Program-made: the position numbers and the translations under genes | Notes under the pieces: generated by a model | What the model was told of the DNA's origin: nothing | Database searches by the model: none | Seen by the model: the letters and a program-made list of their open reading frames with translations, nothing else | Source of the DNA: UBA6183 sp943372215 | GTDB taxonomy: Bacteria; Bacteroidota; Bacteroidia; UKL13-3 | Direction: 5' to 3' | NCBI GenBank assembly: GCA_943372215.1 | Contig: CALRXU020000001.1 | Span: 124,001 to 188,000 of the forward strand | Length of the DNA: 64,000 bases | Part shown: positions 27,301 to 35,281 of the stretch, piece after piece | How the letters are laid out: each line of letters starts with the position of its first letter | Numbering within the stretch: position 1 is the stretch's first letter

Positions 27301-27538
27301 TTCTTACTATGTTTTCCTTCAAGAGAATGGCAAAGAAGATTCTCAATTGAAAGCGATTGTTGAAAGCGAAGGAATTGATTTAAATACTCCATTGATTGGG
27401 TATGCCATTGGATTTCCACCGATAGAACCTGATCCAGGTGGTGTTTATGTTCATGGAAATTATGGATTTGAAGAGGAAGAAGAAATTGAATTTAACGAAG
27501 TGGATTCTGAATTGCCAGATGATGCTAACGAAATATAA
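24332..27538 (+). CDS. Z1-domain protein, superfamily II helicase-like ATPase
   Basis: A 1068-residue protein. The helicase-like core has Walker A GSVQAGKT (156-163), Walker B DDEAD (299-303), YTATPFAN (340-347, motif III-like) and QMGRWFGYRPGY (motif VI-like, about residue 690). The Z1 domain lies between and around the second RecA-like lobe (ISRGFTLEG-like GGNRLSRGFTLEG). Z1 is known almost only from modification-linked defence loci together with MORC-type ATPases. It likely translocates on DNA to deliver cleavage. The C-terminus is strongly acidic. Confidence 0.9.
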   Translation: MENRYIDIIIKIIASKAKEDSQSNSLSPVYFVNLLPDIKDSIFTIIKMFRYPEIDEITLKNYFDTAKNQYLSVNPIDIDPSNSLTKKGFKTWLTVERKEEMKHSWNYSDRYFTLLEKAGRSEKVIDETKTTSLEILRKMGDPKSREEFYVKGLVVGSVQAGKTQNFNAVINRAIDSGYGLIIVLAGLMEDLRNQTQLRIENDVIGEGLDIDTDTLVKKGVGTIRRFGNMGDSSVTQVISITSAKSDFKKSLLDADFSLNHTNILVCKNNVSVLRNLIVWLHDYLEENKDQHDIPLLILDDEADNASLNNEGKRGREYASKTNGHIRALLALFKRKTYLGYTATPFANILADRNDAPENNWIVKYKVRGQAEEKALQRVDNLFPDDFIVLLNPPTNYVGAKQIFETTKPIENNAELKIPLVELVDDNIEHFPDKVYLNNDGELIGVLKIKNQNDWNEKVGQFNSYLDFADYSEYRRQTRSSRTGDGFPRKLPDSIKESILCFILSIAIRESRKPAMVNSTMFNPHNSMLIHISRYTLWQNSLKDLIDVYIKELQSSLQLDDPSNPSSIFATFERIWFKYYSIIIEHVSDYLPKGYDDEFLKPISFETIKNNFLTDAIKGIEVKAVNSLTGDKLVYPRNTPKKYIAIGGNRLSRGFTLEGLSINYFVRSTDYSDALLQMGRWFGYRPGYLDCCKLFITRDSMEKYDLVTRTIEELESEFRIMEEKNRTPANFILRVKKHPGALKITRPAILRDTLVVNWSYQDTLEQTTNFDIRWQKIEAVWQQFKNNIVGKHKFEIKKKENGSDAGFLTAQTDIDGVLEILKQENNFTNETCDSIIKFIERCKEVNKLTKWTIAIKTTGRAKENEGKGKLRKEESNLDIDITMTVRRGPSTEDGVKYFREKFIHGKIFGASGKSANLISAGLDMSILLTETQIKTAEKEFIDNRRKYYKEKYPEWSEKQVNKKAEEVNIPERVYREKMTDQEGLLVIYILDSYYVFLQENGKEDSQLKAIVESEGIDLNTPLIGYAIGFPPIEPDPGGVYVHGNYGFEEEEEIEFNEVDSELPDDANEI

Positions 27539-27540
27539 TT

Positions 27541-28509
27541 ATGACAAGTATTGAATTAAAACAAAAGTGGTCAGGGCTTTCGGAGAATCCTGTTACAATT
27601 GGCTTTCGGTCTCTAAGAATTTCCGCTGACTGTATCTGTGAACTTTACCTAGCAGTTAGCAAGGAGGGAAAAAGATGTTTGATACTGTCACTTCCTTCCA
27701 ATAAGCATTTAGATTTTAAAGGAATTCAAAAAGAAAATTTATCCATAGAATACTTCAGTGAAAAAAAATTAATCGTCCTTCAATTAAATGACAGTGATTA
27801 CAACGACCTTTTTGACGACCTAATTCTTTCACTTTATAATGGAATAAAAAGCATCAGTGAGGTAGATGAGTATTCAAATCATTTCATTCAGGCCTTTTAC
27901 AGATGGAGTGAATTTTTTGAAGACAAGCAATCAGATATACTCTCTGAGGATTCGATAAAAGGAATTATGGGTGAATTATTGATTTTAAAGTTATTAATAA
28001 CTGCACCAGACAAACCCGAAATAAATTTCCTTCTGAAAGCTTGGACTGGACCCTATGATAAAGGAAACGACTTTGAATTTGAGGACAAAAATATAGAAGT
28101 AAAAGCAAAATCCCCCTCAGGTATTGATATTAGTATTTCAAGTGAATTTCAGCTAGAAGTATCTCTTGGAAAAGGTCTTGAATTATTTGTTGTTTCCTTA
28201 TTAAGCGACTTTACTGTCGGAATTCACATCAAGGATTTGATTTTGGATATAAAGAAAATAGTTCAGGAGTATTCTGGTGACAGTTCAATTTTGTGGAAGG
28301 CACTGAGCCAAAAAAATATCACAGCTAAAAATGTCAGTGAGTATGATAGATACAGATTCAAACCTATTAATTGGATTTCATTTAACTGTGCAGACGAAAA
28401 ATTCCCAAAACTTAGCAGATCAAATATTCCAGTAGAAATAAGTGGCTTGAAATACACGTTGAGAACAAACTTACTTAGCTCATTCATTATTGAGCAAAAC
28501 GATTTTTAA
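27541..28509 (+). CDS. PD-(D/E)XK motif protein (DUF4420 type)
   Basis: A 322-residue protein with a restriction-endonuclease-like core: Glu145 in GIMGELLIL, Asp177 in KGNDFEF and Glu186-x-Lys188 in IEVKAK. This arrangement is the signature of DUF4420/PD-(D/E)XK proteins, which co-occur with Z1 and AIPR genes. It starts 2 bp after Z1 and ends 2 bp before AIPR. It is the second putative nuclease of the operon. Confidence 0.85.
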   Translation: MTSIELKQKWSGLSENPVTIGFRSLRISADCICELYLAVSKEGKRCLILSLPSNKHLDFKGIQKENLSIEYFSEKKLIVLQLNDSDYNDLFDDLILSLYNGIKSISEVDEYSNHFIQAFYRWSEFFEDKQSDILSEDSIKGIMGELLILKLLITAPDKPEINFLLKAWTGPYDKGNDFEFEDKNIEVKAKSPSGIDISISSEFQLEVSLGKGLELFVVSLLSDFTVGIHIKDLILDIKKIVQEYSGDSSILWKALSQKNITAKNVSEYDRYRFKPINWISFNCADEKFPKLSRSNIPVEISGLKYTLRTNLLSSFIIEQNDF

Positions 28510-28511
28510 AA

Positions 28512-31112
28512 ATGAAAATTGAAGAAATATTAAATTATAGAAAAGAATTACTCGTTGATTCAAAAGACGAAGAGGGATTTGTTCAGCAAACGGAATTACT
28601 AAGTCAAGTTCTTCCTTTTTTGGTAGATGCTAAATTGCTTGATTCAGAGGATTGGAATGACTCATATTTTTTGAATTCTGCAGAGAACTTAAAGTTGAAT
28701 GGATATACTGTTAACGAATCATCAGAGAGATTACAATTATTTATTGTTGATGAATTGAGTATTGACCTAACATTATCTGAAAAAGAATTACAAGTCTCAA
28801 CTAAAAGTCACTATGACAATCAATTTAAAAGAGTTACAAAGTTTTTAAATAAAGCGATTAAAGGGCATTTAAATGATGACATTCAAGATGCTGACCCGAT
28901 AAGACCCTTATTATCTCAACTCTCATCAGCAACAGGTGCAGAACAGTTTGATGTAATTGAAATATTTTTAGTTAGCGCAACTGCAACAACTGAATCACGT
29001 GGTTCAATTCCACAACCCAAGAGAATTGATTTTGAAGAGGAGAACATATCGATAACTTATACAAGAAACAGAGAAAGGGTTAAGAAGGATGTGCTCATCA
29101 TAAAAAAATTAATTGACTTAAATTTCTTATATGAGGTTCTAATTTCACAAGGAAGTAGATCTGCACTCATAATTGATTTTGAAAAGTTATTTAACTATAA
29201 AATAGAGGTTATCAAAGCTGCAGAAGAAGAAAACTTTGAATCATACCTATGCGTTCTTCCAGCTTATATCTTATCAGGTTTATACAAAAAAGAAAGCTCT
29301 AGGTTACTCGAAAAGAATGTTAGGTCATTTTTGCAATTTAAAGGAGCTAATAAAGGAATCAGGGAAACAATAAGATTAAGTCCTGAAAAATTTATTGCGT
29401 TCAATAACGGAATAACAATAACAGCTACAGCAAAAGAATTAATAGAAATAGATGGTAAATCATTTATTAGATCATTAACAGATTTCCAAATTGTAAATGG
29501 TGGTCAAACAACTGCCAGTATCTTTTTTACAGAAAAAGATGGTTTCCCAATTGACAAAGTGAAAGTAATGGCCAAGATTAATGTAGCGAGAGATGTAACT
29601 GAAGAAGGCTTAAATGAATTAATTTCCGATATAAGTAAATATTCAAATTCACAAACAAAAGTTTCCAATGTTGATTTAAGTTCCAGAAGTCCACAACTGA
29701 ACAAAATCAAGGCGCTTTCGGATAGTATTGTCACTCCAACTGGTAGAAAGTGGTTCTTTGAAAAATCAAGGGGTGATTTCAATACCAAACTAAGAATTGC
29801 AGGTTCAAACAAAGCAAGAATTGAAAAAGAATATCCGAAGAATTATCGTTTCAACAAGGAACAACTAGGCAAGTATTATACTGCTTGGGGAGACCAACCT
29901 TATGTTGTTAAAAAAGGTGGGGAAAAAGTTTTCAGATATTTTTTAGAAGAAATCTCTGGAGAATTACGTGGTAAGAAAGCAATAGATGTAAATCGGAATT
30001 TTTACGAAGACTTAATTTCTAAATTTATTCTATTTACCCAACTTGAGAAGATTTATGGTCAAGGCAAACAATCAATTGGACAAATAAGGTCAGCTGTTGT
30101 GCCTTATTCTATTTCAGTAATGTTTATCTATACTGACGGTGCAAAGAATGGAAAACAATTTGACCTTTCAAAAATTTGGAAGAAAGAGAAACTTGAAGAT
30201 GACCTTGTAGACTTTTTTACTGAACTAATGACATTGATGAATGACTTAATCAAAAAGTACTCTGAGAGCGATGACTATGGAGAATATTCAAAGAATAAAC
30301 TTTTGTGGGAAAAAATTTCAACTTCTAAAGAAATTGAGAAGTTCATGAATTCTAAAATTTCAATACAAATACTCGCCAAATATTCAATTGCGAAAATTGA
30401 CCAAAAAAGTTTAGAGTTTACAGAAGTTAATTTTGAAAAAATTCAAATGAATATTGAAGTTCTTTCTAAAGGGATTGAGTTTTACAATCAACTCAGGAAG
30501 AAATATGATAGACTTACCAAGTCACAAGAGAAGAAAATAGACACTATTACATCTTCAATAATAAAGTTGGAAGATTTAAGCGAAGACATTTTACGGTTTG
30601 AAAGCAATCTAATGATTGAGATACGAAAAAATAATCCTGAGATTTTTGACCAAATAAATACTCCATATAATTACCAGATTGAAAGCACCTTAAAGCTTAT
30701 TGTTTTGAAATACAACCAAGCAATTGAAAATGGAATTGGGCTACAAGATTTTTTTAAAACCATTGAACAGAAAACGTCTGAGGGCGGTAATAAGTATGCT
30801 TCTGTTTTTAATAAGATTGCACTCGAACTTGCAAAGGGGATTGCTCCTTCAGTTAAAGACATTGACTTAGCATCAAACTATTTTAACAAAGGAGAAGTTA
30901 CAAAATCAAAAGAAAATCTAACAGGAGAAATTCCTAAAATCAATTTGAATGTTTTGAGACAAATGGTAGAGTGGGATTCCAGAATGAAAATTTTATCTAC
31001 AGGCGAAAGAGCATACATAGCTGATTTAGCTTATGAACTCAAGCCGCTTAATAAATTTCATAAAGATAATGCCTTAAAGCATTTGAAAACTCTTTTGAAG
31101 GCTGGGTTTTGA
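28512..31112 (+). CDS. AIPR (abortive infection phage resistance) family protein
   Basis: An 866-residue protein of the AIPR family, named for phage-resistance abortive-infection proteins. Family signatures FIAFNNGITITA (295-306) and QIVNGGQTTASIF (326-338) are present, followed by an alpha-helical C-terminal half (residues 540-866) with coiled-coil-like charged stretches. Its biochemical activity is not established for the family. It is the last gene of the operon, 2 bp after the PD-(D/E)XK gene, with no terminator of the usual form behind it. Confidence 0.88.
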   Translation: MKIEEILNYRKELLVDSKDEEGFVQQTELLSQVLPFLVDAKLLDSEDWNDSYFLNSAENLKLNGYTVNESSERLQLFIVDELSIDLTLSEKELQVSTKSHYDNQFKRVTKFLNKAIKGHLNDDIQDADPIRPLLSQLSSATGAEQFDVIEIFLVSATATTESRGSIPQPKRIDFEEENISITYTRNRERVKKDVLIIKKLIDLNFLYEVLISQGSRSALIIDFEKLFNYKIEVIKAAEEENFESYLCVLPAYILSGLYKKESSRLLEKNVRSFLQFKGANKGIRETIRLSPEKFIAFNNGITITATAKELIEIDGKSFIRSLTDFQIVNGGQTTASIFFTEKDGFPIDKVKVMAKINVARDVTEEGLNELISDISKYSNSQTKVSNVDLSSRSPQLNKIKALSDSIVTPTGRKWFFEKSRGDFNTKLRIAGSNKARIEKEYPKNYRFNKEQLGKYYTAWGDQPYVVKKGGEKVFRYFLEEISGELRGKKAIDVNRNFYEDLISKFILFTQLEKIYGQGKQSIGQIRSAVVPYSISVMFIYTDGAKNGKQFDLSKIWKKEKLEDDLVDFFTELMTLMNDLIKKYSESDDYGEYSKNKLLWEKISTSKEIEKFMNSKISIQILAKYSIAKIDQKSLEFTEVNFEKIQMNIEVLSKGIEFYNQLRKKYDRLTKSQEKKIDTITSSIIKLEDLSEDILRFESNLMIEIRKNNPEIFDQINTPYNYQIESTLKLIVLKYNQAIENGIGLQDFFKTIEQKTSEGGNKYASVFNKIALELAKGIAPSVKDIDLASNYFNKGEVTKSKENLTGEIPKINLNVLRQMVEWDSRMKILSTGERAYIADLAYELKPLNKFHKDNALKHLKTLLKAGF

Positions 31113-31547
31113 CATTAAATAAGATGTCCCATCTAAAAACAAAGCCAAAGGCTTTGCAAACGAGCTAACAAATGTAAATATTCGCAAAAGAGACATAACA
31201 TCAGAAAAAGATATTATAACAGCACACGTAAAAACAATACAGACGTTAGAATACTACTATTAAAAGTGGGGTTAAACCTGAAAATTTTCCAGCCAAAGAC
31301 GCTAAGAAACTAAATAAGAAGTAGCCAACACATTTGCAAGCAAACCGCCAAAGCCACATTGAAGCACGAGCATTTCAATTGCCCCCAACAAAGCTAAACC
31401 CGCCTGAACGTAAAGCCCGAAAATGTTAGGTGATGTAAAACAATCGAGCTACTGGCATACTTATGCTAAAAATTTTGAACTACGGTATGCTAAAGTCTTA
31501 CATCTTTTGTACTTTCACACTTTGATGTTATTGGCAACCCTAAAAAA
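31113..31547. other. Gap behind the defence operon
   Basis: 435 bp without a credible gene. CAAAGCC-AAA-GGCTTTG (31140-31156) is a 7-bp hairpin 28 bp after the AIPR stop but has no T-run. GCATAC (31455-31460) and GTATGC (31485-31490) form a spaced inverted pair, with the direct octamer ATGCTAAA at 31463 and 31487, close to the start of the esterase gene; they could be an operator. The rest (31300-31430) is unusual, C/A-rich and non-coding. Confidence 0.45.
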
Positions 31548-32606
31548 ATGATGAACCCATACCAAAAAATATTCAGTCTTTGTCTGCTCTTCTTTTTACT
31601 TACCATTGGTTGTAAGGAAAAAGAGGATCAGCCCACTACACCAACCACAAACATCACTTATTCAAACTCACCTGTTGATTTGCAAGGAATCAATGCAAAA
31701 TTTGCCAAAGACATTGCTTATGACAACAAGACAAGAACTCAATTTGATATTTGGTTGCCAAATGCCAATACACCAACGGGGTTAGTAATATACGTTCATG
31801 GAGGTGGTTTTACAAGTGGTGATAAAGATTTTGTATATACTGTTCAGTCAGGGGGAGCGTGGGATTTCCCAACTGACATTCGCTATTTACTTCAAAACAA
31901 TATTGCGTTCGCAACCCTTCGGTACACTTATTTGAACACAACCGGAGAAACCGAGGGTGTTAAAAAACCCATGTCAGACGTAAGAAGGGCATTGCAATAC
32001 ATCAGAAATCGGGCAAGCGATTTTAACATTGATAAGCATAACATCGTTTTAGCAGGTAATTCAGCTGGAGCAGGCACTTCTCTTTGGATTGCATTTAACA
32101 ATGATTTTGCCAATGCGTCAAGCAGCGACCCTGTTCTAAGGGAATCAAGCAGGGTAAAAGGCGTAGTAGCAAGAGAAACCCAATCAAGTTATAACATAGA
32201 AGACCGTTGGGTAAATGATGTTTTTGCTGATTATAATTTAACTTGGTCGCAAATATTGGCCAACGAAACAGGCAATATTCAAAAACTTTATGGTGTTTCT
32301 TCAAACGCACAGTACGAATCCGCAATGATTGACGCTTACAGGGCGGAGGTGGATATGTTGTCTTTAATGTCTGCTGACGACCCTGAAATTTGGGTAAACA
32401 ATACACTTAGAGATGTTGTAAACCCATATAATCCGTATAACCAAGACATCCCATCTCACCACGCCTTTCATGCCAGAGAACTAAAAAAGAGAGCCGATGC
32501 TACTGGGGTTAAAAACATTGCTTACTATGGAAAAAATCCGGTAATTTATGCTCACCCAAGTAATGAAACTTGGACCCAGTTCTGTAAAAGAAAACTTAAT
32601 GAATAA
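31548..32606 (+). CDS. Alpha/beta-hydrolase lipoprotein (esterase/lipase)
   Basis: A 352-residue lipoprotein: signal peptide ending in a lipobox (LLTIGC, Cys22). The oxyanion motif HGGGF (about residues 84-88) and nucleophile motif GNSAG (about 168-172, Ser170) mark the carboxylesterase/hormone-sensitive-lipase-like group. The catalytic His is likely in the PSHHAFHAREL region or later. It acts in the cell envelope on ester substrates, possibly acetylated carbohydrates. Single transcription unit. Confidence 0.8.
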   Translation: MMNPYQKIFSLCLLFFLLTIGCKEKEDQPTTPTTNITYSNSPVDLQGINAKFAKDIAYDNKTRTQFDIWLPNANTPTGLVIYVHGGGFTSGDKDFVYTVQSGGAWDFPTDIRYLLQNNIAFATLRYTYLNTTGETEGVKKPMSDVRRALQYIRNRASDFNIDKHNIVLAGNSAGAGTSLWIAFNNDFANASSSDPVLRESSRVKGVVARETQSSYNIEDRWVNDVFADYNLTWSQILANETGNIQKLYGVSSNAQYESAMIDAYRAEVDMLSLMSADDPEIWVNNTLRDVVNPYNPYNQDIPSHHAFHARELKKRADATGVKNIAYYGKNPVIYAHPSNETWTQFCKRKLNE

Positions 32607-32843
32607 CCACAACTAATAAGGGCGGCCATTGCAACACCTGTTCTGTACCATGAAAACAGCTTCAAGCCCCGGTTGATCTGTTGTTCGCGGAAACCATAAT
32701 CAATTGCACTGCATGAGTTAGCTAAACAATTCTTCAAGCCTTGGTCATAACCCTAAAACACCTTATTTTTGAGTGGCAAAATGCAGTTTTTAGAGCAACT
32801 AGTTTTAAGCTGATAACAAAGAGAATATCAACACAAAACAACA

Positions 32844-33335
32844 ATGAAATACCTTTCTATGCTAACCATAATCCTATTCATTTCCTCTTGTGGTCGAACC
32901 TCACAAAGCCTTTCCACTATTGACAAAGATAACATTCAGGCTACAATGATTGAAGTTGAACTGATGGATAGTGGTTCACTTTTTATTTTGTTGGCAAAGG
33001 ATGGTACAATTAACCGAAAAGGGGACTTAAAAACTCCAGATAAGAATTTTTTTATGGGTATCACTAAAGAAAATCTGTTTGACAAGTTAATACAGGTAAT
33101 GCCAAATGAACTTTCTTCATACAATAACAAAGTGCATGTGCTGGCTGATACTACTAAAAGTGTCAATAAAATTAAAATTGGATTTTCCCGTTTAGATGGG
33201 GATAACGGCTTTGAATATTATACCGATGAACCAATTGACAAGCTTCCGAAGCCCATTCAGGATTTTATAAATAGTGCCATTCAAATTACTGACCCTTGGT
33301 TTAATAGCCAACAGAAAATGACCAAACCCCAATAG
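32844..33335 (+). CDS. Small lipoprotein of unknown function
   Basis: A 163-residue protein with a lipoprotein signal peptide (MKYLSMLTIILFISSC, Cys16). The mature domain is small and alpha/beta; no family is recognised. It resembles ExbD-like or other small periplasmic beta-domains only in length and strand pattern, which is not enough for a call. It stands alone between non-coding stretches. Confidence 0.6.
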   Translation: MKYLSMLTIILFISSCGRTSQSLSTIDKDNIQATMIEVELMDSGSLFILLAKDGTINRKGDLKTPDKNFFMGITKENLFDKLIQVMPNELSSYNNKVHVLADTTKSVNKIKIGFSRLDGDNGFEYYTDEPIDKLPKPIQDFINSAIQITDPWFNSQQKMTKPQ

Positions 33336-33411
33336 CCTTTTAAGAAACGCTCAGGGCTTAACAGAGTAACTCCCGGCTCACAAAAGTGCTATACTGCGTG
33401 TACAAAAGTGA

Positions 33412-33473
33412 TAACGGGCATGTTACCAAAGCCTCTTCAAGGCCACATACTTGGTATGTCAAGCCCGTTAAAC
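33412..33473. other. Long imperfect hairpin, possible structured RNA or attC-like site
   Basis: Nested pairs: TAACGGGC (33412-33419) with GCCCGTTA (33463-33470); TACCAA (33424-33429) with TTGGTA (33451-33456); GCCT (33431-33434) with AGGC (33440-33443). The palindrome ACATAC-TTG-GTATGT (33445-33459) competes with the middle stem. GTTAAAC (33467-33473) fits the integron core-site pattern GTTRRRY, but the expected partner box on the left is imperfect. It lies between a lipoprotein gene and the convergent TetR gene. Confidence 0.4.
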
Positions 33474-33503
33474 ATCCATTCCCGCTCACCAAGGAGCATT
33501 GCA

Positions 33504-34085
33504 TTACTTCAGAGCCGACAGGGCAACCTTTACAATATCATCATACACCTTTTTATCTGCACCTGACTTTGATGCCACCCTAATACCAGAAATGGTATTG
33601 AATAAAAATCTTGCCAATGACCGTGCAGTATTGTTTTTAGAAAACAGCCCAGCGTCTTGGCCCTTTTTAATTAATCGGAACAAGGCATTCTCAATATCCT
33701 GCATGTTATCATTTACAATTTCCGCAATTTCTGCGTTATGAGGTGCTAATTCTACCGTAGAATTTACCATAAAACAGCCTTTAGAAAACCGCTCTTGCAA
33801 CGACTGCGTTACCACAAACTGAAAAATATCTTTTATGGTTTTTTCATAATCTGTTGACGTCTCTGTCATTTCTATCATTGCCCCACCAAACTTTTTACGG
33901 TATTGCAGCAATGCGCTTTTAAACAACTCAAACTTATCGCCATAAGTATCATAAAGGCTCGAGCGGCTAATGCCCAATTCATCCACCAAATCTTGCGCTG
34001 ATGTTCCGTTATAGCCTTTTGTCCAAAACAGGTTCACTGCTTTGTTTAATACCATTTCTTCATCAAATACCTTTGTTCTAGCCAT
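33504..34085 (-). CDS. TetR/AcrR family transcriptional regulator
   Basis: A 193-residue regulator. N-terminal HTH: VLNKAVNLFWTKGYNGTSAQDLVDELGISRSSLYDTYGDK. The C-terminal domain is of the TetR_C type with a conserved FSKGCFMVNS near residue 95, as in redox- or aldehyde-responsive TetR proteins. ATG 34085 (MARTKVFDEE) is preferred to 34151, since the promoter and operator lie between them. It is downstream of an SDR gene, and both promoters share the same operator. It therefore likely represses itself and the SDR gene. Confidence 0.88.
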   Translation of the reverse strand: MARTKVFDEEMVLNKAVNLFWTKGYNGTSAQDLVDELGISRSSLYDTYGDKFELFKSALLQYRKKFGGAMIEMTETSTDYEKTIKDIFQFVVTQSLQERFSKGCFMVNSTVELAPHNAEIAEIVNDNMQDIENALFRLIKKGQDAGLFSKNNTARSLARFLFNTISGIRVASKSGADKKVYDDIVKVALSALK

Positions 34086-34119
34086 AATAAAAAACCTTTG
34101 TGGAGAATAACTTGCCCCA

Positions 34120-34152
34120 CAAAGGTAATCATAACGGAATAAACATTCCAAA
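34120..34152 (-). promoter_or_regulatory. Promoter of the TetR gene
   Basis: Minus strand: TTTG (34152-34149), 21 bp, TACCTTTG (34127-34120), a full match to TAnnTTTG. The operator at 34135-34150 lies between the two boxes. Confidence 0.6.
34135..34150. promoter_or_regulatory. TetR operator, copy 1
   Basis: CGGAATAAACATTCCA, a GGAAT-N4-ATTCC inverted repeat. It lies inside the promoter of the TetR gene, from just upstream of the -7 box to the -33 box. Confidence 0.6.
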
Positions 34153-34166
34153 AAAAAGCAAAAAAA

Positions 34167-34928
34167 TTAGCCCACTAACGCATTTATCATAATACCACCG
34201 TCTATATTATACTCGGCACCTGTTATAAAAGACGCATCATCAGAGGCTAAAAAAGTAACCAATTTCGCTACCTCTTCAGGTTGGCCAAATCGTTTTAATG
34301 GAATCCTATTTTGTAATGCTTGCGCAAACCCTTGAATCATTTCATCACTAAGGCCAGATTTGCCGAAAATACCTGTTGCAATTGGTCCAGGATTAACAGC
34401 GTTTATTCTAATATTTCGTGGTGCCAATTCAGTTGACGCAGTTCTTGTGTATGAATTTAGAGCCGCTTTACTCGCTGCATAAACTGCCGTATTTGGCATT
34501 CCGGTATAAGCGTTTACTGAAGACAAATTGATGATTGATGCACCATTGGACAAAATAGGAAGGAATTTTTCAATAGTAAAAATGGCACCCTTAAAGTTGA
34601 TTCCCATTTGTTCGTCAAAGCCTTCTTCGGTAATTTGGCCTATCGGAGTTGGATAAAATACACCTGCATTTACAAACAGTACATCTACCTTGCCAAATAG
34701 CTCACCAACCTTGCTCACCAAAACTTCCGTATCCTTGATATTTGACGCATTTGAAAGTATGCCGGAAGCATTACTTCCTAGCTCCTTAACCGCTTCATCA
34801 ATCAACAGTTGATTTCTACCTGTGATTACCACTTTTGCACCCTGTGCAATAAATTCTTTGGCTGTTGCATAACCAATACCGCTGTTACCTCCTGTAATTA
34901 CGGCTACTTTGTTTTTTAATTTAGTCAT
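34167..34928 (-). CDS. Short-chain dehydrogenase/reductase (SDR)
   Basis: A 253-residue classical SDR: TGGNSGIG cofactor motif, NAGV, catalytic Ser in LSSVNA, YAASK, and a PGPIATG loop; C-terminal GAEYNIDGG is typical of the reductases. ATG 34928 (MTKLKNKVAVITGG) is preferred to 35000, because the promoter and two operators fill the extension. It lies upstream of a TetR gene on the same strand and shares its operator. Such TetR/SDR pairs in other bacteria respond to reactive carbonyls or quinones; the substrate here is unknown. Confidence 0.88.
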   Translation of the reverse strand: MTKLKNKVAVITGGNSGIGYATAKEFIAQGAKVVITGRNQLLIDEAVKELGSNASGILSNASNIKDTEVLVSKVGELFGKVDVLFVNAGVFYPTPIGQITEEGFDEQMGINFKGAIFTIEKFLPILSNGASIINLSSVNAYTGMPNTAVYAASKAALNSYTRTASTELAPRNIRINAVNPGPIATGIFGKSGLSDEMIQGFAQALQNRIPLKRFGQPEEVAKLVTFLASDDASFITGAEYNIDGGIMINALVG

Positions 34929-34952
34929 TTTTAATTTTTTAATTATCAATAA

Positions 34953-34968
34953 TGGAATAATCGTTCCA
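34953..34968. promoter_or_regulatory. TetR operator, copy 2
   Basis: TGGAATAATCGTTCCA, an inverted repeat (TGGAA/TTCCA). It lies immediately downstream of the SDR -7 box, exactly 31 bp (three helical turns) from copy 3, so dimers would bind the same face of DNA on both sides of the -7 box. Confidence 0.65.
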
Positions 34969-35001
34969 CAAATGTATATAATACGGAATGATTGTTCCAA
35001 A
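34969..35001 (-). promoter_or_regulatory. Promoter of the SDR gene
   Basis: Minus strand: TTTG (35001-34998), 21 bp, TACATTTG (34976-34969). Same spacing as the TetR promoter. Both boxes touch an operator. Confidence 0.62.
34984..34999. promoter_or_regulatory. TetR operator, copy 3
   Basis: CGGAATGATTGTTCCA, an inverted repeat of the same pattern as copies 1 and 2. It covers the -33 box and part of the spacer of the SDR promoter. Confidence 0.62.
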
Positions 35002-35281
35002 TAAGCCCAAAAAATAATTTATATCTTGTTCTTTTTCACCTTAAAAAAAATCCTTCACCACAAATTAGTTTGTCGGTATTTTGCCAAAAAACAATCATCA
35101 TCAGAGAAGGTGCGCACGCACTTGCGTGTAATGAGGTTGTGCTTTTATGAAACGTTATAGTTCTAAAGCGGAATAGAAACACGTTGGTTGCAACAGCGTA
35201 CAACCCTATTGGTTCATTGTTTAAACCACCAAATACGTTATTTTTGGTTGATACAATCTTGTTCATATCAACTGAAATAAC
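35002..35281. other. Gap between the SDR promoter and the DUF4256 gene
   Basis: No credible gene. A small palindrome ACGCA-CT-TGCGT lies near 35117-35128. An open frame at 35036-35266 on the minus strand has no coding features. No clear promoter for the DUF4256 gene was identified. Confidence 0.4.

Noticed and set aside
20587..31140. Search for a flanking duplication marking insertion of the defence operon
   Set aside because: The 42-bp element has copies only on the left (18643 and 20587); no copy or tRNA end was seen near 31.1 kb, so the right border cannot be defined as an attachment site.
31270..31430. attC-like GTTAGGT at about 31419 in C/A-rich non-coding DNA
   Set aside because: No partner box or stem could be found at a proper distance and no integrase gene is in the window.
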